The translations under genes and the position numbers were made by a program. A stretch of DNA of 64,000 bases from Prevotella vespertina (GTDB taxonomy: Bacteria > Bacteroidota > Bacteroidia > Bacteroidales > Bacteroidaceae), in contig NZ_VVIQ01000014.1 of assembly GCF_009728485.1 (NCBI RefSeq), positions 1-64,000 of the forward strand, in the 5' to 3' direction. This document shows, in pieces, positions 44,666 through 55,121 of this stretch (position 1 is the first letter of the stretch; every line of letters begins with the position of its first letter). The notes under the pieces are model-generated. The model did not search any database, was not told where the DNA came from, and saw only the letters and a list, made by a program, of their open reading frames with translations.

Positions 44666-47557
44666 ATGAAAAAGAAATTGTTGTTAGCATTAACACTTTT
44701 GCTTACAGGAACCCTCATGATGCATGCAAGCTATGCAGATGAAGTTACTGTACCTGGTGCAAATGCCAATGGACGTGTAGGAGCATTAATGCCTTACACA
44801 CGTTACGATTCTGAGACGGCAAGGCTTGGAGGCGGAGCTACTCTTGTTAAATCCACAAACTGGAAACGCATGGATATTGCAACGCAGGCTTCTAAGCAGT
44901 CATATATAGAATTACCATCAAATGGTTCGTATGCTGAATGGACGATGAAGACTTCTGCCAATGGTGTTACACTGCGTTTCACATTGCCTGATACATCAAA
45001 TGGTATGGGGCAAGATGGTTCATTAGATGTTTATATCAATGATAAGAAAGTGCAGACGATTGACCTTACTTCTTATTATATGTGGCAATATTTCTCTGGT
45101 GGTCACCCTTCTGATTCAAATGATGGTGGTCCTGGATGTTTCGCCTTTGATGAGACTCACTTCCTTTTGAATAAGCCTTTACACCCTAATGACCGTATTC
45201 GCATTCAGAGTTCTGGCGCAAAAGGATTGAAATATGGTGTCGATTTCATCGAAACGGAGATTGTTCCAGAAGAGATCGAACGCCCAGCAGGTGCAATTAG
45301 TGTCACCGATTCTAAATATAAACAATATGTTCATGGCAAAGATTATCTGAAGGCTTTCGAGGAAGCTCTAAAGGATGCCGATGCAGGTTCTAAGAAACTT
45401 TACATTCCAGCAGGTACTTATGAGCTTAGTGGTATATGGTATATGTTTGGTTCAGACGTAAAGATTACTGGTGCTGGTATATGGTACACAAACCTTAAGT
45501 TTACCAATCCTAACAAATCTGGTGGCGGTATCTCTGGCGGTAATGGCAAACATGGTCCTGATGACTACTGCAAGAACATGGATATTAGCAACTTTTACAT
45601 CAATTCTAGTCTGAGAAGTCGTTATAACCAAGAGGCTGTCTACAAATGTTTCATGGATGTTTTCAAAGGTGGAAGTGCTATTCATGACATTTGGGAGGAT
45701 CATTTTGAATGTGGTTTCTGGATTGCTGACTATAATGGAACGATTGATTATAGCAATAATTTGAAGATTTATAATTGTCGAATCCGCAACAACTTTGCGG
45801 ATGGTGTGAACTTCTGTCAAGGAACATCAAATGCTACTGTATATAATTGTAGTATTCGCAATAATGGCGATGATGGACTAGCAATGTGGAATGACGATTA
45901 TTTAGGAGCACATGATGAGAAGAATAACACTTTCGCCTATAACACAATTGAATTTATATGGCGTGCGGGGGGTATTGCCATCTATGGTGGTGACGGACAT
46001 AAGGTTTACAACAACTACCTTGCTGATATGTTTATGGCATCAGGTATCCATTTGAACGACAACTTTAGAGGTCCGAAATTCCAAGCTACACAGAACATCA
46101 GCTTTGATAATAACGTGCTTGTACGTTGCGGTACGAATGATGATAGCTGGCATGAGGATCTTGCAGCCGTTGATGTCAGAGGTGGTGTGCGTAACGTAAC
46201 CTTCAATAACACGAAAATATATGACTCTCCTTTCGATGCGATTCGTATAATTAAAGGTCCAACTGATATCGTATTTAAGAATACTGAGATTCTAGGGGCT
46301 TCTCTTGCGGGGCAAACAACGAAGTACTCTACATGGGAACACTCAACAGGTGCTATCCGTTTAGAGAACGATAACGTTAAGTTCATCGATGGACTTAAGA
46401 TTGCAAACGTAAGTTCTGATAAGGTTGGCAACAATCAAACATGGCCTTTATGGACTGACAATAATAAGGATCGTGCAAAGGCTGTTAACTATGATTATCT
46501 AACAGATGTAAGTTACAAAGTTCCAGAGGCACCAGAAGCTGATAAGAATCAAGGCGGTGGCCTGGTTGATCCAATGGAAGGCATTACCAACTATGACATT
46601 ATGCTTAAAGGCTTACGTTGGGAGAATGCAAATGGTAATACGAATCTTAAAGAAGGTGACCAAGTAACATTCAAGACGGCAGTTGTTTCTAACAAGAATA
46701 TCCCTGCTGGAGTTAGTATTGGCGTAAGAGTTACGGTGGATGGCAAAGATAGTTACATCTCAACGAACTATAAGAATGGTCTGAAAGCTAATCAGCCTAT
46801 CATTATAACAACAAACACTACTTGGACAGCGCAAGCTGGCGGTCATACAATCGTCGCAGAAGTTGATTACCGCAACTATTTGTCCGATGACATAAATAAG
46901 GACAATAATCTCCGAACAAAGAGATTTAATGTACTCGAATCTGCTGATGATAAGGGATCATTCACCCCTGTTACAGGTGGTTACGACCTTGTCGTTACCA
47001 AGATTCTCATGAACAAAAAGAGTATCAAGCCAGGTGATAGAGTAAATTTCTCTGCTTATGTTGCCAATGCTGGTGATCAAGATGCACCTGCCGGTCAGCA
47101 ATTAGGAGTTGAATTTATCATTGATAACAATACAGACGTTATTACGTGGTCGGATAATTACACCCAGGGTGTGAGGTCGCACGCCTTTGCAAAGGTGACG
47201 GCAAATGGTGGTCAGCAAGGAAATGAATGGGTTGCGACACCTGGTAAGCACACTGTAACAGCATGGATTGACAACTATAATGGTCGTTACGCTGGTGAGA
47301 TAAATCACGACAATAACAAGTTTACCATTGAGTTGAATATTCCGCTTGAGGAGATTAGATTCATCGCAAATCCTGATCAGCCAGATGATTTGGGCGATGG
47401 AAAGAATACTAACACAGCAATAGAATATATCAGTGTTAGACCTCAGACTAAGGATGATCACTATTATGACCTACAAGGTCATCGTTATGGTACAACACCT
47501 GAGGGCTTAAAGAAGGGTATTTACATCCATAATGGTAAGAAGATTGTTGTCATGTAA
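44666..47557 (+). CDS. GH87 alpha-1,3-glucanase (mutanase) with CARDB-like domains and C-terminal sorting segment
   Basis: 963 residues from ATG 44666 (an upstream TTG start at 44639 is unlikely). After the signal peptide (ending SYADE) comes a beta-sandwich (about 25-205), then the right-handed beta-helix of GH87 (about 210-640). The family's catalytic aspartates correspond to Asp379 (FADGVNFCQGTSN) and Asp402/Asp403 (GDDGLAMW); WRAGGIAIYGGDG is a further family segment. Two CARDB-like domains follow (about 650-790 and 805-915), and the C-terminus (YYDLQGHRYGTTPEGLKKG) is like the Prevotella type IX sorting segment. It hydrolyses alpha-1,3-glucan, such as streptococcal mutan in dental plaque. 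A strong terminator follows. Confidence 0.88.
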   Translation: MKKKLLLALTLLLTGTLMMHASYADEVTVPGANANGRVGALMPYTRYDSETARLGGGATLVKSTNWKRMDIATQASKQSYIELPSNGSYAEWTMKTSANGVTLRFTLPDTSNGMGQDGSLDVYINDKKVQTIDLTSYYMWQYFSGGHPSDSNDGGPGCFAFDETHFLLNKPLHPNDRIRIQSSGAKGLKYGVDFIETEIVPEEIERPAGAISVTDSKYKQYVHGKDYLKAFEEALKDADAGSKKLYIPAGTYELSGIWYMFGSDVKITGAGIWYTNLKFTNPNKSGGGISGGNGKHGPDDYCKNMDISNFYINSSLRSRYNQEAVYKCFMDVFKGGSAIHDIWEDHFECGFWIADYNGTIDYSNNLKIYNCRIRNNFADGVNFCQGTSNATVYNCSIRNNGDDGLAMWNDDYLGAHDEKNNTFAYNTIEFIWRAGGIAIYGGDGHKVYNNYLADMFMASGIHLNDNFRGPKFQATQNISFDNNVLVRCGTNDDSWHEDLAAVDVRGGVRNVTFNNTKIYDSPFDAIRIIKGPTDIVFKNTEILGASLAGQTTKYSTWEHSTGAIRLENDNVKFIDGLKIANVSSDKVGNNQTWPLWTDNNKDRAKAVNYDYLTDVSYKVPEAPEADKNQGGGLVDPMEGITNYDIMLKGLRWENANGNTNLKEGDQVTFKTAVVSNKNIPAGVSIGVRVTVDGKDSYISTNYKNGLKANQPIIITTNTTWTAQAGGHTIVAEVDYRNYLSDDINKDNNLRTKRFNVLESADDKGSFTPVTGGYDLVVTKILMNKKSIKPGDRVNFSAYVANAGDQDAPAGQQLGVEFIIDNNTDVITWSDNYTQGVRSHAFAKVTANGGQQGNEWVATPGKHTVTAWIDNYNGRYAGEINHDNNKFTIELNIPLEEIRFIANPDQPDDLGDGKNTNTAIEYISVRPQTKDDHYYDLQGHRYGTTPEGLKKGIYIHNGKKIVVM

Positions 47558-47600
47558 CATGACAAATAAGTAGAATTACTCTACGATAAAAACAAATCAT

Positions 47601-47636
47601 AAGGTCGGTTGGAACTTCTTCCAACCGACCTTTTTT
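47601..47636 (+). terminator. Rho-independent terminator of the mutanase gene
   Basis: Perfect hairpin AAGGTCGGTTGGAA-CTTC-TTCCAACCGACCTT followed by a T run (47631-47636), 44 bp behind the stop. Confidence 0.9.
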
Positions 47637-47704
47637 ATGCGTTCATCATATTTGACAAATCAAATAATATCTTCACGAAAGAAACCTGAAATGGGAAAGA
47701 AAAT

Positions 47705-47836
47705 AACAATAGTAGGTCTTTTAGAAAACGATACTACCTTTTCATGAAAACGATAGTACTTTTTGAGCAAAACGATAGTACTTTTTCTTTGAAACGATAG
47801 TACCTTTTTTAGAAACGATATTCGCCTAATTTTACG
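47705..47836. repeat. Array of about six 22-bp tandem repeats, array 2
   Basis: Units AACGATAGTACTTTTTGAGC and variants, 22 bp period from 47705 to 47814, with a weaker sixth unit. The unit AAAACGATAGTACTTTTT is found reverse-complemented as the first unit of the array at 37337. No spacers. The surrounding 47837-48031 shows no gene. Confidence 0.75.
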
Positions 47837-48031
47837 GGGCTTGACCATCCCTAAAAAACAGACTATCAACATCAACAATTATATGGGAATATCATTCCAA
47901 AAGGAATTAAAAAGAATCGCATTCAAGCAAGGCGATTAAGCTTTATGATAGGACTGGATAAACAAAATCCCTTTAGATTCTTCCAGAAACATTAGGACAA
48001 AACTGATAGAATTATACTACTTTATGTAAAG

Positions 48032-48078
48032 AAAAGAGTCGTATCATTACACATTATTGGGTTGATACGACTCTTTTT
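48032..48078 (-). terminator. Terminator of the trpB gene (bidirectional shape)
   Basis: Perfect arms AAAAGAGTCGTATCA (48032-48046) and TGATACGACTCTTTT (48063-48077); both sides carry A/T runs, so it can work on either strand. Confidence 0.8.
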
Positions 48079-48093
48079 GATTAAGTAAAAGTA

Positions 48094-49455
48094 TTATATC
48101 TTAGGGACAGTCTCAAGGTTCTTTTTAATTTCTTCGTCTGACAGCGTATAGTTTCTCAGATCACCATTAATATAATTATCGTAAGCAGTCATATCAATAA
48201 GCCCATGACCAGAAAGATTGAAGAGAATAACCTGCTGCTTGCCCTCTTCTTTTGCTTTATTTGCTTCACGTATTGCTGCTGCGATTGCATGACAACTCTC
48301 AGGTGCAGGAATGATTCCTTCAGTGCGCGAAAAGAGAATACCTGCCTCAAATGTCTCTAATTGTGGGATGTCGACCCCATGCATATAGCCATCTTTTATC
48401 AGCTGACTGACGATGACACCAGCACCATGATAGCGCAAACCTCCTGCATGGATATTGGCGGGTTTGAAATCATGACCTAATGTGAACATTGGCAATAAGG
48501 GAGTATAGCCAGCTTCATCACCAAAATCATATTCAAACTTACCCCTTGTCAGCTTGGGACAACTATTAGGTTCTGCTGCAATGAACTCCGTTTTCTTACC
48601 ATCGAAGATGTTATGACGCATAAAGGGGAAAGCAATTCCTCCAAAGTTACTACCTCCACCGAAACAAGCAATTACCTTATCGGGATATTCTCCCGCCATT
48701 TCCATTTGTTTCTCAGCCTCAAGCCCAATAATCGTCTGATGTAATGTTACATGATTCATCACAGAACCTAAAGTATATTTACAATTTGGAGTTGTTGTTG
48801 CTAGTTCAATAGCCTCAGAGATAGCTGTTCCCAACGAACCAGGATGAGTGGGATCACGTGTTACAATATCTTTTCCAGCACGCGTTGACATGGAGGGCGA
48901 CCCTTCGACCATAGCTCCAAAGGTACGCATGATGAGCGAACGATAAGGTTTCTGTTGCATTGATATCTTCACTTGATAGACTGCTGCCTCTAATCCAAAG
49001 ACTTTCGCAGCATAAGACAAGGCTGCACCCCATTGCCCAGCGCCAGTTTCCGTCGTAACATTGGTAACTCCTTCCTTCTTACAATAGTAGCATTGCGGAA
49101 TAGCGGAGTTTACTTTGTGCGAACCTAAAGGATTTACACTTTCATTCTTAAAATAAATGTGGGCAGGCGTATCCAATGCCTTTTCTAAAGCGTAGGCACG
49201 TACAAGCGGAGTGGAACGATAATACTTATACATATCCAGTACCTCTTCTGGAATATCTATCCATGCGTGTTCTGTATCTAACTCCTGTTTAGAACATTCT
49301 TTACTGAATATCTTTGCAAGATCATCTACTCGCATAGGCTCATGAGTAGCAGGATTTAGCGGTGCAAGTGGCTTGTTTGGCATATCTGCCTGGATGTTAT
49401 ACCACTGCGTAGGGATATCTTTTTCATCAAGAAGAAATCTTTTTTGGTGTGCCAT
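48094..49455 (-). CDS. Tryptophan synthase beta-like protein (TrpB2 type)
   Basis: 453 residues, a pyridoxal-phosphate fold type II enzyme. The cofactor lysine is Lys114 in GSHKVNSA, and ETGAGQWGAAL at about 136 is the conserved segment of TrpB. Glycine loop GGGSNFGG binds the phosphate. The extended N-terminus (about 40 residues longer than TrpB1) and single-gene context mark it as TrpB2, which makes tryptophan from indole or phosphoserine-related substrates or salvages indole. No trpA or other trp gene is adjacent. A -7 box lies 56 bp upstream and a terminator behind. Confidence 0.9.
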   Translation of the reverse strand: MAHQKRFLLDEKDIPTQWYNIQADMPNKPLAPLNPATHEPMRVDDLAKIFSKECSKQELDTEHAWIDIPEEVLDMYKYYRSTPLVRAYALEKALDTPAHIYFKNESVNPLGSHKVNSAIPQCYYCKKEGVTNVTTETGAGQWGAALSYAAKVFGLEAAVYQVKISMQQKPYRSLIMRTFGAMVEGSPSMSTRAGKDIVTRDPTHPGSLGTAISEAIELATTTPNCKYTLGSVMNHVTLHQTIIGLEAEKQMEMAGEYPDKVIACFGGGSNFGGIAFPFMRHNIFDGKKTEFIAAEPNSCPKLTRGKFEYDFGDEAGYTPLLPMFTLGHDFKPANIHAGGLRYHGAGVIVSQLIKDGYMHGVDIPQLETFEAGILFSRTEGIIPAPESCHAIAAAIREANKAKEEGKQQVILFNLSGHGLIDMTAYDNYINGDLRNYTLSDEEIKKNLETVPKI

Positions 49456-49510
49456 AACGATATCTTTTTAAGATTTGACAATACTTGTTGTTATCAGACT
49501 ATAACAATCG

Positions 49511-49518
49511 CAAAGATA
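49511..49518 (-). promoter_or_regulatory. -7 box of the trpB gene
   Basis: The minus strand reads TATCTTTG. No TTG at -33. Region 49519-49876 upstream shows no gene or structure. Confidence 0.55.
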
Positions 49519-49876
49519 CAAAAATGAAATATTAAAAGATAAATATGATGATATTTTTCACAATTACACCCTTAATTTGAAAACAATAGTAACTATTCCT
49601 GCATATTATTGCATATATTAAAAGCGATTGATGAGCTGTCTTCATTTTACTATCTGCAGGCTTTATAAAATTGCCCGACCCATTCTATAAAACTATCAAA
49701 TATTTCTTATAATCAGTTGCGAGAGCTTCTTTGTTAGGTCAAGTAGTTCTCAGCGAGCTGTCCTAAAGACCTTATTAAAACGATGGAACTATTCCTGTAA
49801 AATAGTCGTCAGAATCTTTCTATCGTTTAAAGCAATCATCACATTGATTACTATATTCTTCATACTTTTGAAATAG

Positions 49877-49913
49877 AAAAGGTACAGACTATGAAGAAGT
49901 CTGTACCTTTTTT
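49877..49913 (-). terminator. Terminator of the ATP synthase operon
   Basis: Arms AAAAGGTACAGACT and AGTCTGTACCTTTT around ATGAAGA, with T-rich tails on both strands. It lies about 40 bp behind atpG. Confidence 0.85.
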
Positions 49914-49954
49914 ATAAGATAATATCCCATCACAAATACTATGCAATGGCAAAA

Positions 49955-50932
49955 TCAATTATTCACCGTACCTCCAACAATATCCAGTAACTCGGATGTA
50001 ATAGCTGCCTGACGCGACTTATTATATTGCAAGTTGAGCGAACGAAGTAATTCATCAGCATTATCCGTTGCTGTTTGCATAGCCACCATACGGGCAGCGT
50101 GCTCTGACGCATTACTATCCAAAAGGGCTGTATAAACCATGAGATGGAGTAACTTTGGTACCAAAGCCTGCAATACTGTAGGTAAATCAGGCTCCACAAT
50201 GAAGTCATCATTCAATGGAACAACAACGTCACTATCAGTTTTATGCTGATTGGTTTGCCCTTTTTTCTTCAGATAGTCTTGCGCTGCTTTGGTTGAAACA
50301 TCCGATGATAGGTCACGCTCATTATCACGATTTAACTCCTCACTGAGATCTATTGGCAAGAAAGGTTTAGACTGTAGAATCTGACTACCAGCACTCTTAA
50401 AGTGGTGATAAATCATCTCTACCCTATCAAACTCACCTTTTAGCCACTTCTGACCAAGCTCCTTCGCAATATTACGACACTCTTCCGAATTAGGCTTATC
50501 AGCAAGGTGTGGATACGGACAAACACAGGTGTAACCACGCTTCTTTGCCGCTTCTGCAACCTTTCTTCCAACTGGATAGATAACTATATCATCGTTAGAT
50601 AAACCTTGAGCATGATAATCATCGATTGTATGCTGCATGAGTTTGATGACATTCGCATTAAATCCACCACAGAGCGAACTATCAGAAGAGAACACAAGTA
50701 AGGCTACGCGCTTCACAGGTCTCTGTACATCAAAAGGAGTCTCAGTATTCGGTGTAGAGACAAGGAAAGCCTTGAGAATATGCTCGAGCATCGCTTCATA
50801 AGGGAGCATATTCTCGATTGCATTCTGTGCATGATGCAACTTACTCGATGCTACCATCTTCATTGCACTCGTAATCTTACGCGTGCTTTGGACACTGGCT
50901 ATGCGAGTCTTTATTTCCTTTAACGATGCCAT
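49955..50932 (-). CDS. atpG: ATP synthase F1 subunit gamma
   Basis: 325 residues, the rotor shaft of F1. The conserved N-terminal helix (ASLKEIKTRIASVQSTRKITSAMKMVA) and C-terminal helix (ARMVAMQTATDNADELL) are intact. It is about 35 residues longer than most: an extra charged segment (about 205-250, DSDVVVPLNDDF) lies in the globular part, as in other Bacteroidales. Last gene of the operon, 11 bp behind atpA. Confidence 0.95.
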   Translation of the reverse strand: MASLKEIKTRIASVQSTRKITSAMKMVASSKLHHAQNAIENMLPYEAMLEHILKAFLVSTPNTETPFDVQRPVKRVALLVFSSDSSLCGGFNANVIKLMQHTIDDYHAQGLSNDDIVIYPVGRKVAEAAKKRGYTCVCPYPHLADKPNSEECRNIAKELGQKWLKGEFDRVEMIYHHFKSAGSQILQSKPFLPIDLSEELNRDNERDLSSDVSTKAAQDYLKKKGQTNQHKTDSDVVVPLNDDFIVEPDLPTVLQALVPKLLHLMVYTALLDSNASEHAARMVAMQTATDNADELLRSLNLQYNKSRQAAITSELLDIVGGTVNN

Positions 50933-50943
50933 TTCTTCTTGTC

Positions 50944-52527
50944 TTATTTATATTGTCCGGCAATATTGCCCATGACTTCCTCAATTACCTTTATAGAAGA
51001 ATCTTCCAACTGACCTGCAGCAAGGGAACTGATAACATCGGCATAAGAAGAACGCATACTATCAAGGAATTGCTCCTGACAATGGCGAACCTGATCAACA
51101 GGAACATCACGCATCAAACCATGTACACCGCAATAGAGTATCGCAATCTGCTCTCCTACTGGCATTGGGCTGTACTGAGGTTGTATCAATAGCTGGTTAT
51201 TCTTACGACCACGGTCGAGTGTCATTGCTGTCACTTGATCCATATCAGAAGAGAACTTTGAGAATGCCTCTAGCTCACGATACTGTGCCATATCTATCTT
51301 CAGTGTTCCCGCCACCTTCTTCATACTCTTCACCTGCGCAGAACCACCTACACGAGATACGGAGATACCAACGTTAATAGCTGGTCGGAAGCCCTGATTG
51401 AAAAGGTTTGTCTCAAGATAAATCTGACCATCGGTAATGGAAATCACGTTCGTTGGAATGTAGGCTGATACGTCACCAGCTTGCGTCTCAATGATTGGCA
51501 AGGCTGTTAAAGAACCGCCACCCTTAACATGTCCCTTCATACTCTCTGGTAGATCGTTCATCTTCTCGGCAATTTCTTGCTGATCGTTGATACGCGCTGC
51601 ACGTTCCAAAAGACGTGAGTGTAGATAGAATACATCACCTGGATAAGCCTCACGACCTGATGGACGACGAAGAATCAAAGATACCTCACGATAAGCAACA
51701 GCTTGTTTTGACAAGTCGTCATAAACGACAAGGGCAGAGTAACCACGATCACGGAAATACTCGCCAATAGCGGCTCCTGCAAATGGAGCATAGTATTGCA
51801 TAGCAGCAGGATCAGCCGCCGTTGCACTCACGATAATCGTATATGGCAATGCACCACGTTCCTTTAGATTCTGCACTAATGTTGCGACTGTAGATGCTTT
51901 CTGACCAATGGCAACATAAATACAATATACTGGCTTACCTTGCTCATAGAAACTCTTTTGGTTGAGAATGGTGTCAACAGCAATAGCAGTCTTACCAGTC
52001 TGACGGTCACCAATGATGAGCTCACGCTGACCACGACCAATAGGAATCATTGAATCGACAGCCTTCAAACCTGTTTGGAGAGGTTCTTTCACTGGCTGAC
52101 GATAAATCACACCAGGAGCTTTGCGGTCCAATGGCATCTCGAAAGAGTCGGTCAAGTCTATATCACCTTTACCATCAATAGCTTCTCCCAGAGGATTTAC
52201 CACACGTCCCAAAAAGTTGTCATTCACACGAATTGAGGCAATACGATGTGTACGCTTTACGCTTTGTCCCTCCTTGATACCCGTTGTAGGACCAAGAAGA
52301 ATACATCCGACATTGTCTTCCTCCAAGTTCATGACAATAGCCATAGTGCCATTCTCAAATTCAAGCAACTCATTGGCTTCAGCGTTACGAAGACCATACA
52401 CACGTGCTACACCATCACCAACGGTCAACACGGTGCCGACTTCATCAAACTTCTCCTCTGAGTTAATGCCTTGCAATTCCTTTACAAGAATCTCAGACAC
52501 CTCACTTGGTTTAATTTTATCTGACAT
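50944..52527 (-). CDS. atpA: ATP synthase F1 subunit alpha
   Basis: 527 residues. Non-catalytic nucleotide-binding subunit: Walker [10 protein letters not shown] near 170 and the family segment SRVGGSAQ (about 372). Length matches the family. Between atpH (12 bp) and atpG (11 bp) in the operon. Confidence 0.97.
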   Translation of the reverse strand: MSDKIKPSEVSEILVKELQGINSEEKFDEVGTVLTVGDGVARVYGLRNAEANELLEFENGTMAIVMNLEEDNVGCILLGPTTGIKEGQSVKRTHRIASIRVNDNFLGRVVNPLGEAIDGKGDIDLTDSFEMPLDRKAPGVIYRQPVKEPLQTGLKAVDSMIPIGRGQRELIIGDRQTGKTAIAVDTILNQKSFYEQGKPVYCIYVAIGQKASTVATLVQNLKERGALPYTIIVSATAADPAAMQYYAPFAGAAIGEYFRDRGYSALVVYDDLSKQAVAYREVSLILRRPSGREAYPGDVFYLHSRLLERAARINDQQEIAEKMNDLPESMKGHVKGGGSLTALPIIETQAGDVSAYIPTNVISITDGQIYLETNLFNQGFRPAINVGISVSRVGGSAQVKSMKKVAGTLKIDMAQYRELEAFSKFSSDMDQVTAMTLDRGRKNNQLLIQPQYSPMPVGEQIAILYCGVHGLMRDVPVDQVRHCQEQFLDSMRSSYADVISSLAAGQLEDSSIKVIEEVMGNIAGQYK

Positions 52528-52539
52528 GTTATTAATTTA

Positions 52540-53076
52540 TTACTTTGTTAATTGTGTGAGGATAGCATTCAGTTTGTTCTTCACACTCGCATCCATCCTG
52601 TAAGTATCATACTCTAGTATGAATCCTCCAATAAGCGATGGATCAACTTCTGTGTTGAACTCAACAGTTCCCTGACTACGGGCTTCCACCAATGCTTTCA
52701 TCTTCTTCTCTGTCTCTTCAGAGACGGGCGAAGCAGTGATGACCTTACCCTGGATAATATGTTTATGCTTTCTGTACAGAGAAACATAATCATTTGCCAT
52801 TAACTGTAATAGGTCTTCTCTATCCTCCTTCAGTACAAGGGAAAGGAAGTTACTAACCAACTCGGGACAGTTGTCACCACAGGCTACTTCCAATAGCTTG
52901 CGCTTTTTTTCCTTAGGAAGCATCGGACTTTCGATGGTCACACGTAAATCCTTTACTTGCAAGTAAGCCTGAGCAAGGGTCTGCATAATTGCATATATCT
53001 TGTCTTCAAGCCCTTGTTCACAAGCAGCCTTGAATAACGCACGAGCATAACGAACCGATATTACACCTGTATCCAT
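52540..53076 (-). CDS. atpH: ATP synthase F1 subunit delta
   Basis: 178 residues, the peripheral-stalk subunit (OSCP/delta family): N-terminal helical bundle ISVRYARALFKAACEQ and C-terminal segment VDPSLIGGFILEY. It ends 12 bp before atpA and starts 6 bp behind atpF. Confidence 0.92.
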   Translation of the reverse strand: MDTGVISVRYARALFKAACEQGLEDKIYAIMQTLAQAYLQVKDLRVTIESPMLPKEKKRKLLEVACGDNCPELVSNFLSLVLKEDREDLLQLMANDYVSLYRKHKHIIQGKVITASPVSEETEKKMKALVEARSQGTVEFNTEVDPSLIGGFILEYDTYRMDASVKNKLNAILTQLTK

Positions 53077-53082
53077 AAGCGT

Positions 53083-53595
53083 TTATTTACTTTCTGTTCC
53101 GTTAGAAGAAGCAACTTCATCCAATAAGCTATCGATGAGTTGAGCCTGTTCTGCAGATGTTGTCAACTGCTTGCGAAGAATCTTCTCAGCAATTTGTACA
53201 GACAACTCAGCTACCTGTGTACGAATATCACGTATAGCCGCCTGCTTCTGACTCTCAATCTCAGCCTTGGCTTCTGATAGGATTCGAGCACTCTCTTCGT
53301 GCGCCTTCTCCTGAGCCTGTTCGACTATGGTATCACGCGTTTGAGACGCTTCACGAAGTATCTGCGCCTGTTTCTCGCGTGCTTCCATAAGCAGCTCCTC
53401 ACCTTGTTTCTGAATATTAGCAAGCCTCAAGTTAGCTTCCTCTGCTTTTGCTAGACTCTCATCTATATAGTTCTTGCGCTCATTCACCATCTTTATAATG
53501 GAAGGGAAGCCCCATCTCCATAGGATGAAGAAGACCACCAGAAAGACAATTGTCATCCAAAAGAGCAAACCACTATCTGGCAATAATAATGACAT
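53083..53595 (-). CDS. atpF: ATP synthase Fo subunit b
   Basis: 170 residues. One N-terminal transmembrane helix (about 8-30, FWMTIVFLVVFFILWRW) and a long charged helix forming the peripheral stalk (coiled coil about 35-150). It lies between atpE (55 bp) and atpH (6 bp). Confidence 0.95.
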   Translation of the reverse strand: MSLLLPDSGLLFWMTIVFLVVFFILWRWGFPSIIKMVNERKNYIDESLAKAEEANLRLANIQKQGEELLMEAREKQAQILREASQTRDTIVEQAQEKAHEESARILSEAKAEIESQKQAAIRDIRTQVAELSVQIAEKILRKQLTTSAEQAQLIDSLLDEVASSNGTESK

Positions 53596-53650
53596 AAGCT
53601 GCTAAATTACTTTTCTTATTACTCTTATTAACTAACTCCTCATGCGTTGT

Positions 53651-53890
53651 TTAGAATACGCAGAGAAGGGCGATGATACCAGCAAAGAAGGCAACACCCT
53701 CTACCAATGCGGCTGCAATAATCATTAATGAACGAAGGTCACCGATCTTCTCTGGCTGACGAGCCATAGCATCCATAGCCTGACCACCGATACGACCAAT
53801 ACCAAGACCTGCACCTACAGCTGCGATACCTGCACCGATTGCGGCGCCTAACTTTGCAGTCTCTGCTGCTAATAACAATGATGTCAACAT
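53651..53890 (-). CDS. atpE: ATP synthase Fo subunit c
   Basis: 79 residues, two membrane helices joined by the polar loop ARQPEK. The ion-binding residue is Glu64 (ALVEGVAFF). Helix 1 lacks the Gln and helix 2 the Ser expected of Na+ c-rings, so proton use is more likely. 115 bp behind atpB, the largest gap in the operon. Confidence 0.95.
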   Translation of the reverse strand: MLTSLLLAAETAKLGAAIGAGIAAVGAGLGIGRIGGQAMDAMARQPEKIGDLRSLMIIAAALVEGVAFFAGIIALLCVF

Positions 53891-54005
53891 AGTTTTTTAC
53901 TTTTAATATTAATTATTTCTTATTATTTATTCCGTTACTCATGATAGATTAGGGAGGTCTTACTACTATTCCAAAGGATTAACTCCCTACTCTATCCTTA
54001 TTTCC

Positions 54006-55118
54006 CTAGGCTTTCACCTTCTCTTCTGCAGGCTCATGAACACGTGCCAAAGAGATAAATACAGCACTCAACATCGTGAATACCAATGCTTGAATGAAGC
54101 TAACAAGGATCTCCAAAAGCATCATAAAGATACTCATTCCCACACTCACAATGGTCATGGAAGAACTAAGTACAATACCCATAGTCGCCATGATGAAGAT
54201 AATACAGGTCAAAGCCAATGCAATAGCATGTCCTGCCATCATATTAGCAAAGAGACGCACCATCAATGCAAAGGGTTTTGTAAAGATACCAAAAATCTCA
54301 ATCACTGGCATCAAAGGTACTGGCACCTTCAACCATGCGGGTACATCTGGCCAAAAGATATCCTTCCAATAATGCTTCGTACCCGAGAAGTTGGTTACTA
54401 AGAAGGTACAGATAGCCAAAAAGAAGGTAATTGTAATATTACCCGTGAGGTTTCCTCCACCCGGTGGAAATGGTACAATACCCATGACATTAGCCACAAA
54501 GATGAAGAAGAAACAGGTCAATAAGTAAGGTGCATATTTATCTGCTTCCTTACCCAATGTCGGTTTTATCACCTCATCATAGACATACATCACGAACATG
54601 TGCATCAATCCAGTGAATCCCTTTGGAGCCTTATCTGTAACCTTGTGACGGCGACACCAGCGTGCTGGTATCAATATACAAAGTAACAGAAGAATAGCAT
54701 CTATAAAGAGTACACACACCGACTTCGTAATTGATATATCAAATGGGCGCACTTCTGTTCCATCTGGTTTCAATTCAACAATACGTCGTTCATAATCCCC
54801 CTTTGTCGCTATAAACAAGTTAGGGTTATTCTTACAAGGACGATAACCAGCGTGTGGACCATGCTCTAAAGGCTCTTCTTCAAAGTCTTCTGCCCAACCT
54901 GTATACCAACCATCTGATGTCTTCACGATAACTGGAAGATTGATGATGACAGGTTTATCTCCTATATTCGTAATATGCCACTCATAGGAGTCTTTGATGT
55001 GTCCCCACAATATACCTTGCAAGTCCACACCGCCTCCCTTACTCTCAGATGCAGCTGCACCAGGTAAGAGAAAGAACAGCATTACAGCCATGCAAAGCAA
55101 ATGCTTGAGATATTTCAT
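54006..55118 (-). CDS. atpB: ATP synthase Fo subunit a
   Basis: 370 residues with a signal-peptide-like N-terminus (ending GAAAS) and a long periplasmic N-terminal part (about 25-130) before the membrane region, as in Bacteroidota AtpB. The membrane part has the conserved ion-channel helix with the essential Arg (MVRLFANMMAGHA, about 285) and a final helix (FIQALVFTMLSAVFISLA). It starts 3 bp behind the AtpI-like gene. Confidence 0.94.
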   Translation of the reverse strand: MKYLKHLLCMAVMLFFLLPGAAASESKGGGVDLQGILWGHIKDSYEWHITNIGDKPVIINLPVIVKTSDGWYTGWAEDFEEEPLEHGPHAGYRPCKNNPNLFIATKGDYERRIVELKPDGTEVRPFDISITKSVCVLFIDAILLLLCILIPARWCRRHKVTDKAPKGFTGLMHMFVMYVYDEVIKPTLGKEADKYAPYLLTCFFFIFVANVMGIVPFPPGGGNLTGNITITFFLAICTFLVTNFSGTKHYWKDIFWPDVPAWLKVPVPLMPVIEIFGIFTKPFALMVRLFANMMAGHAIALALTCIIFIMATMGIVLSSSMTIVSVGMSIFMMLLEILVSFIQALVFTMLSAVFISLARVHEPAEEKVKA

Positions 55119-55121
55119 TCG

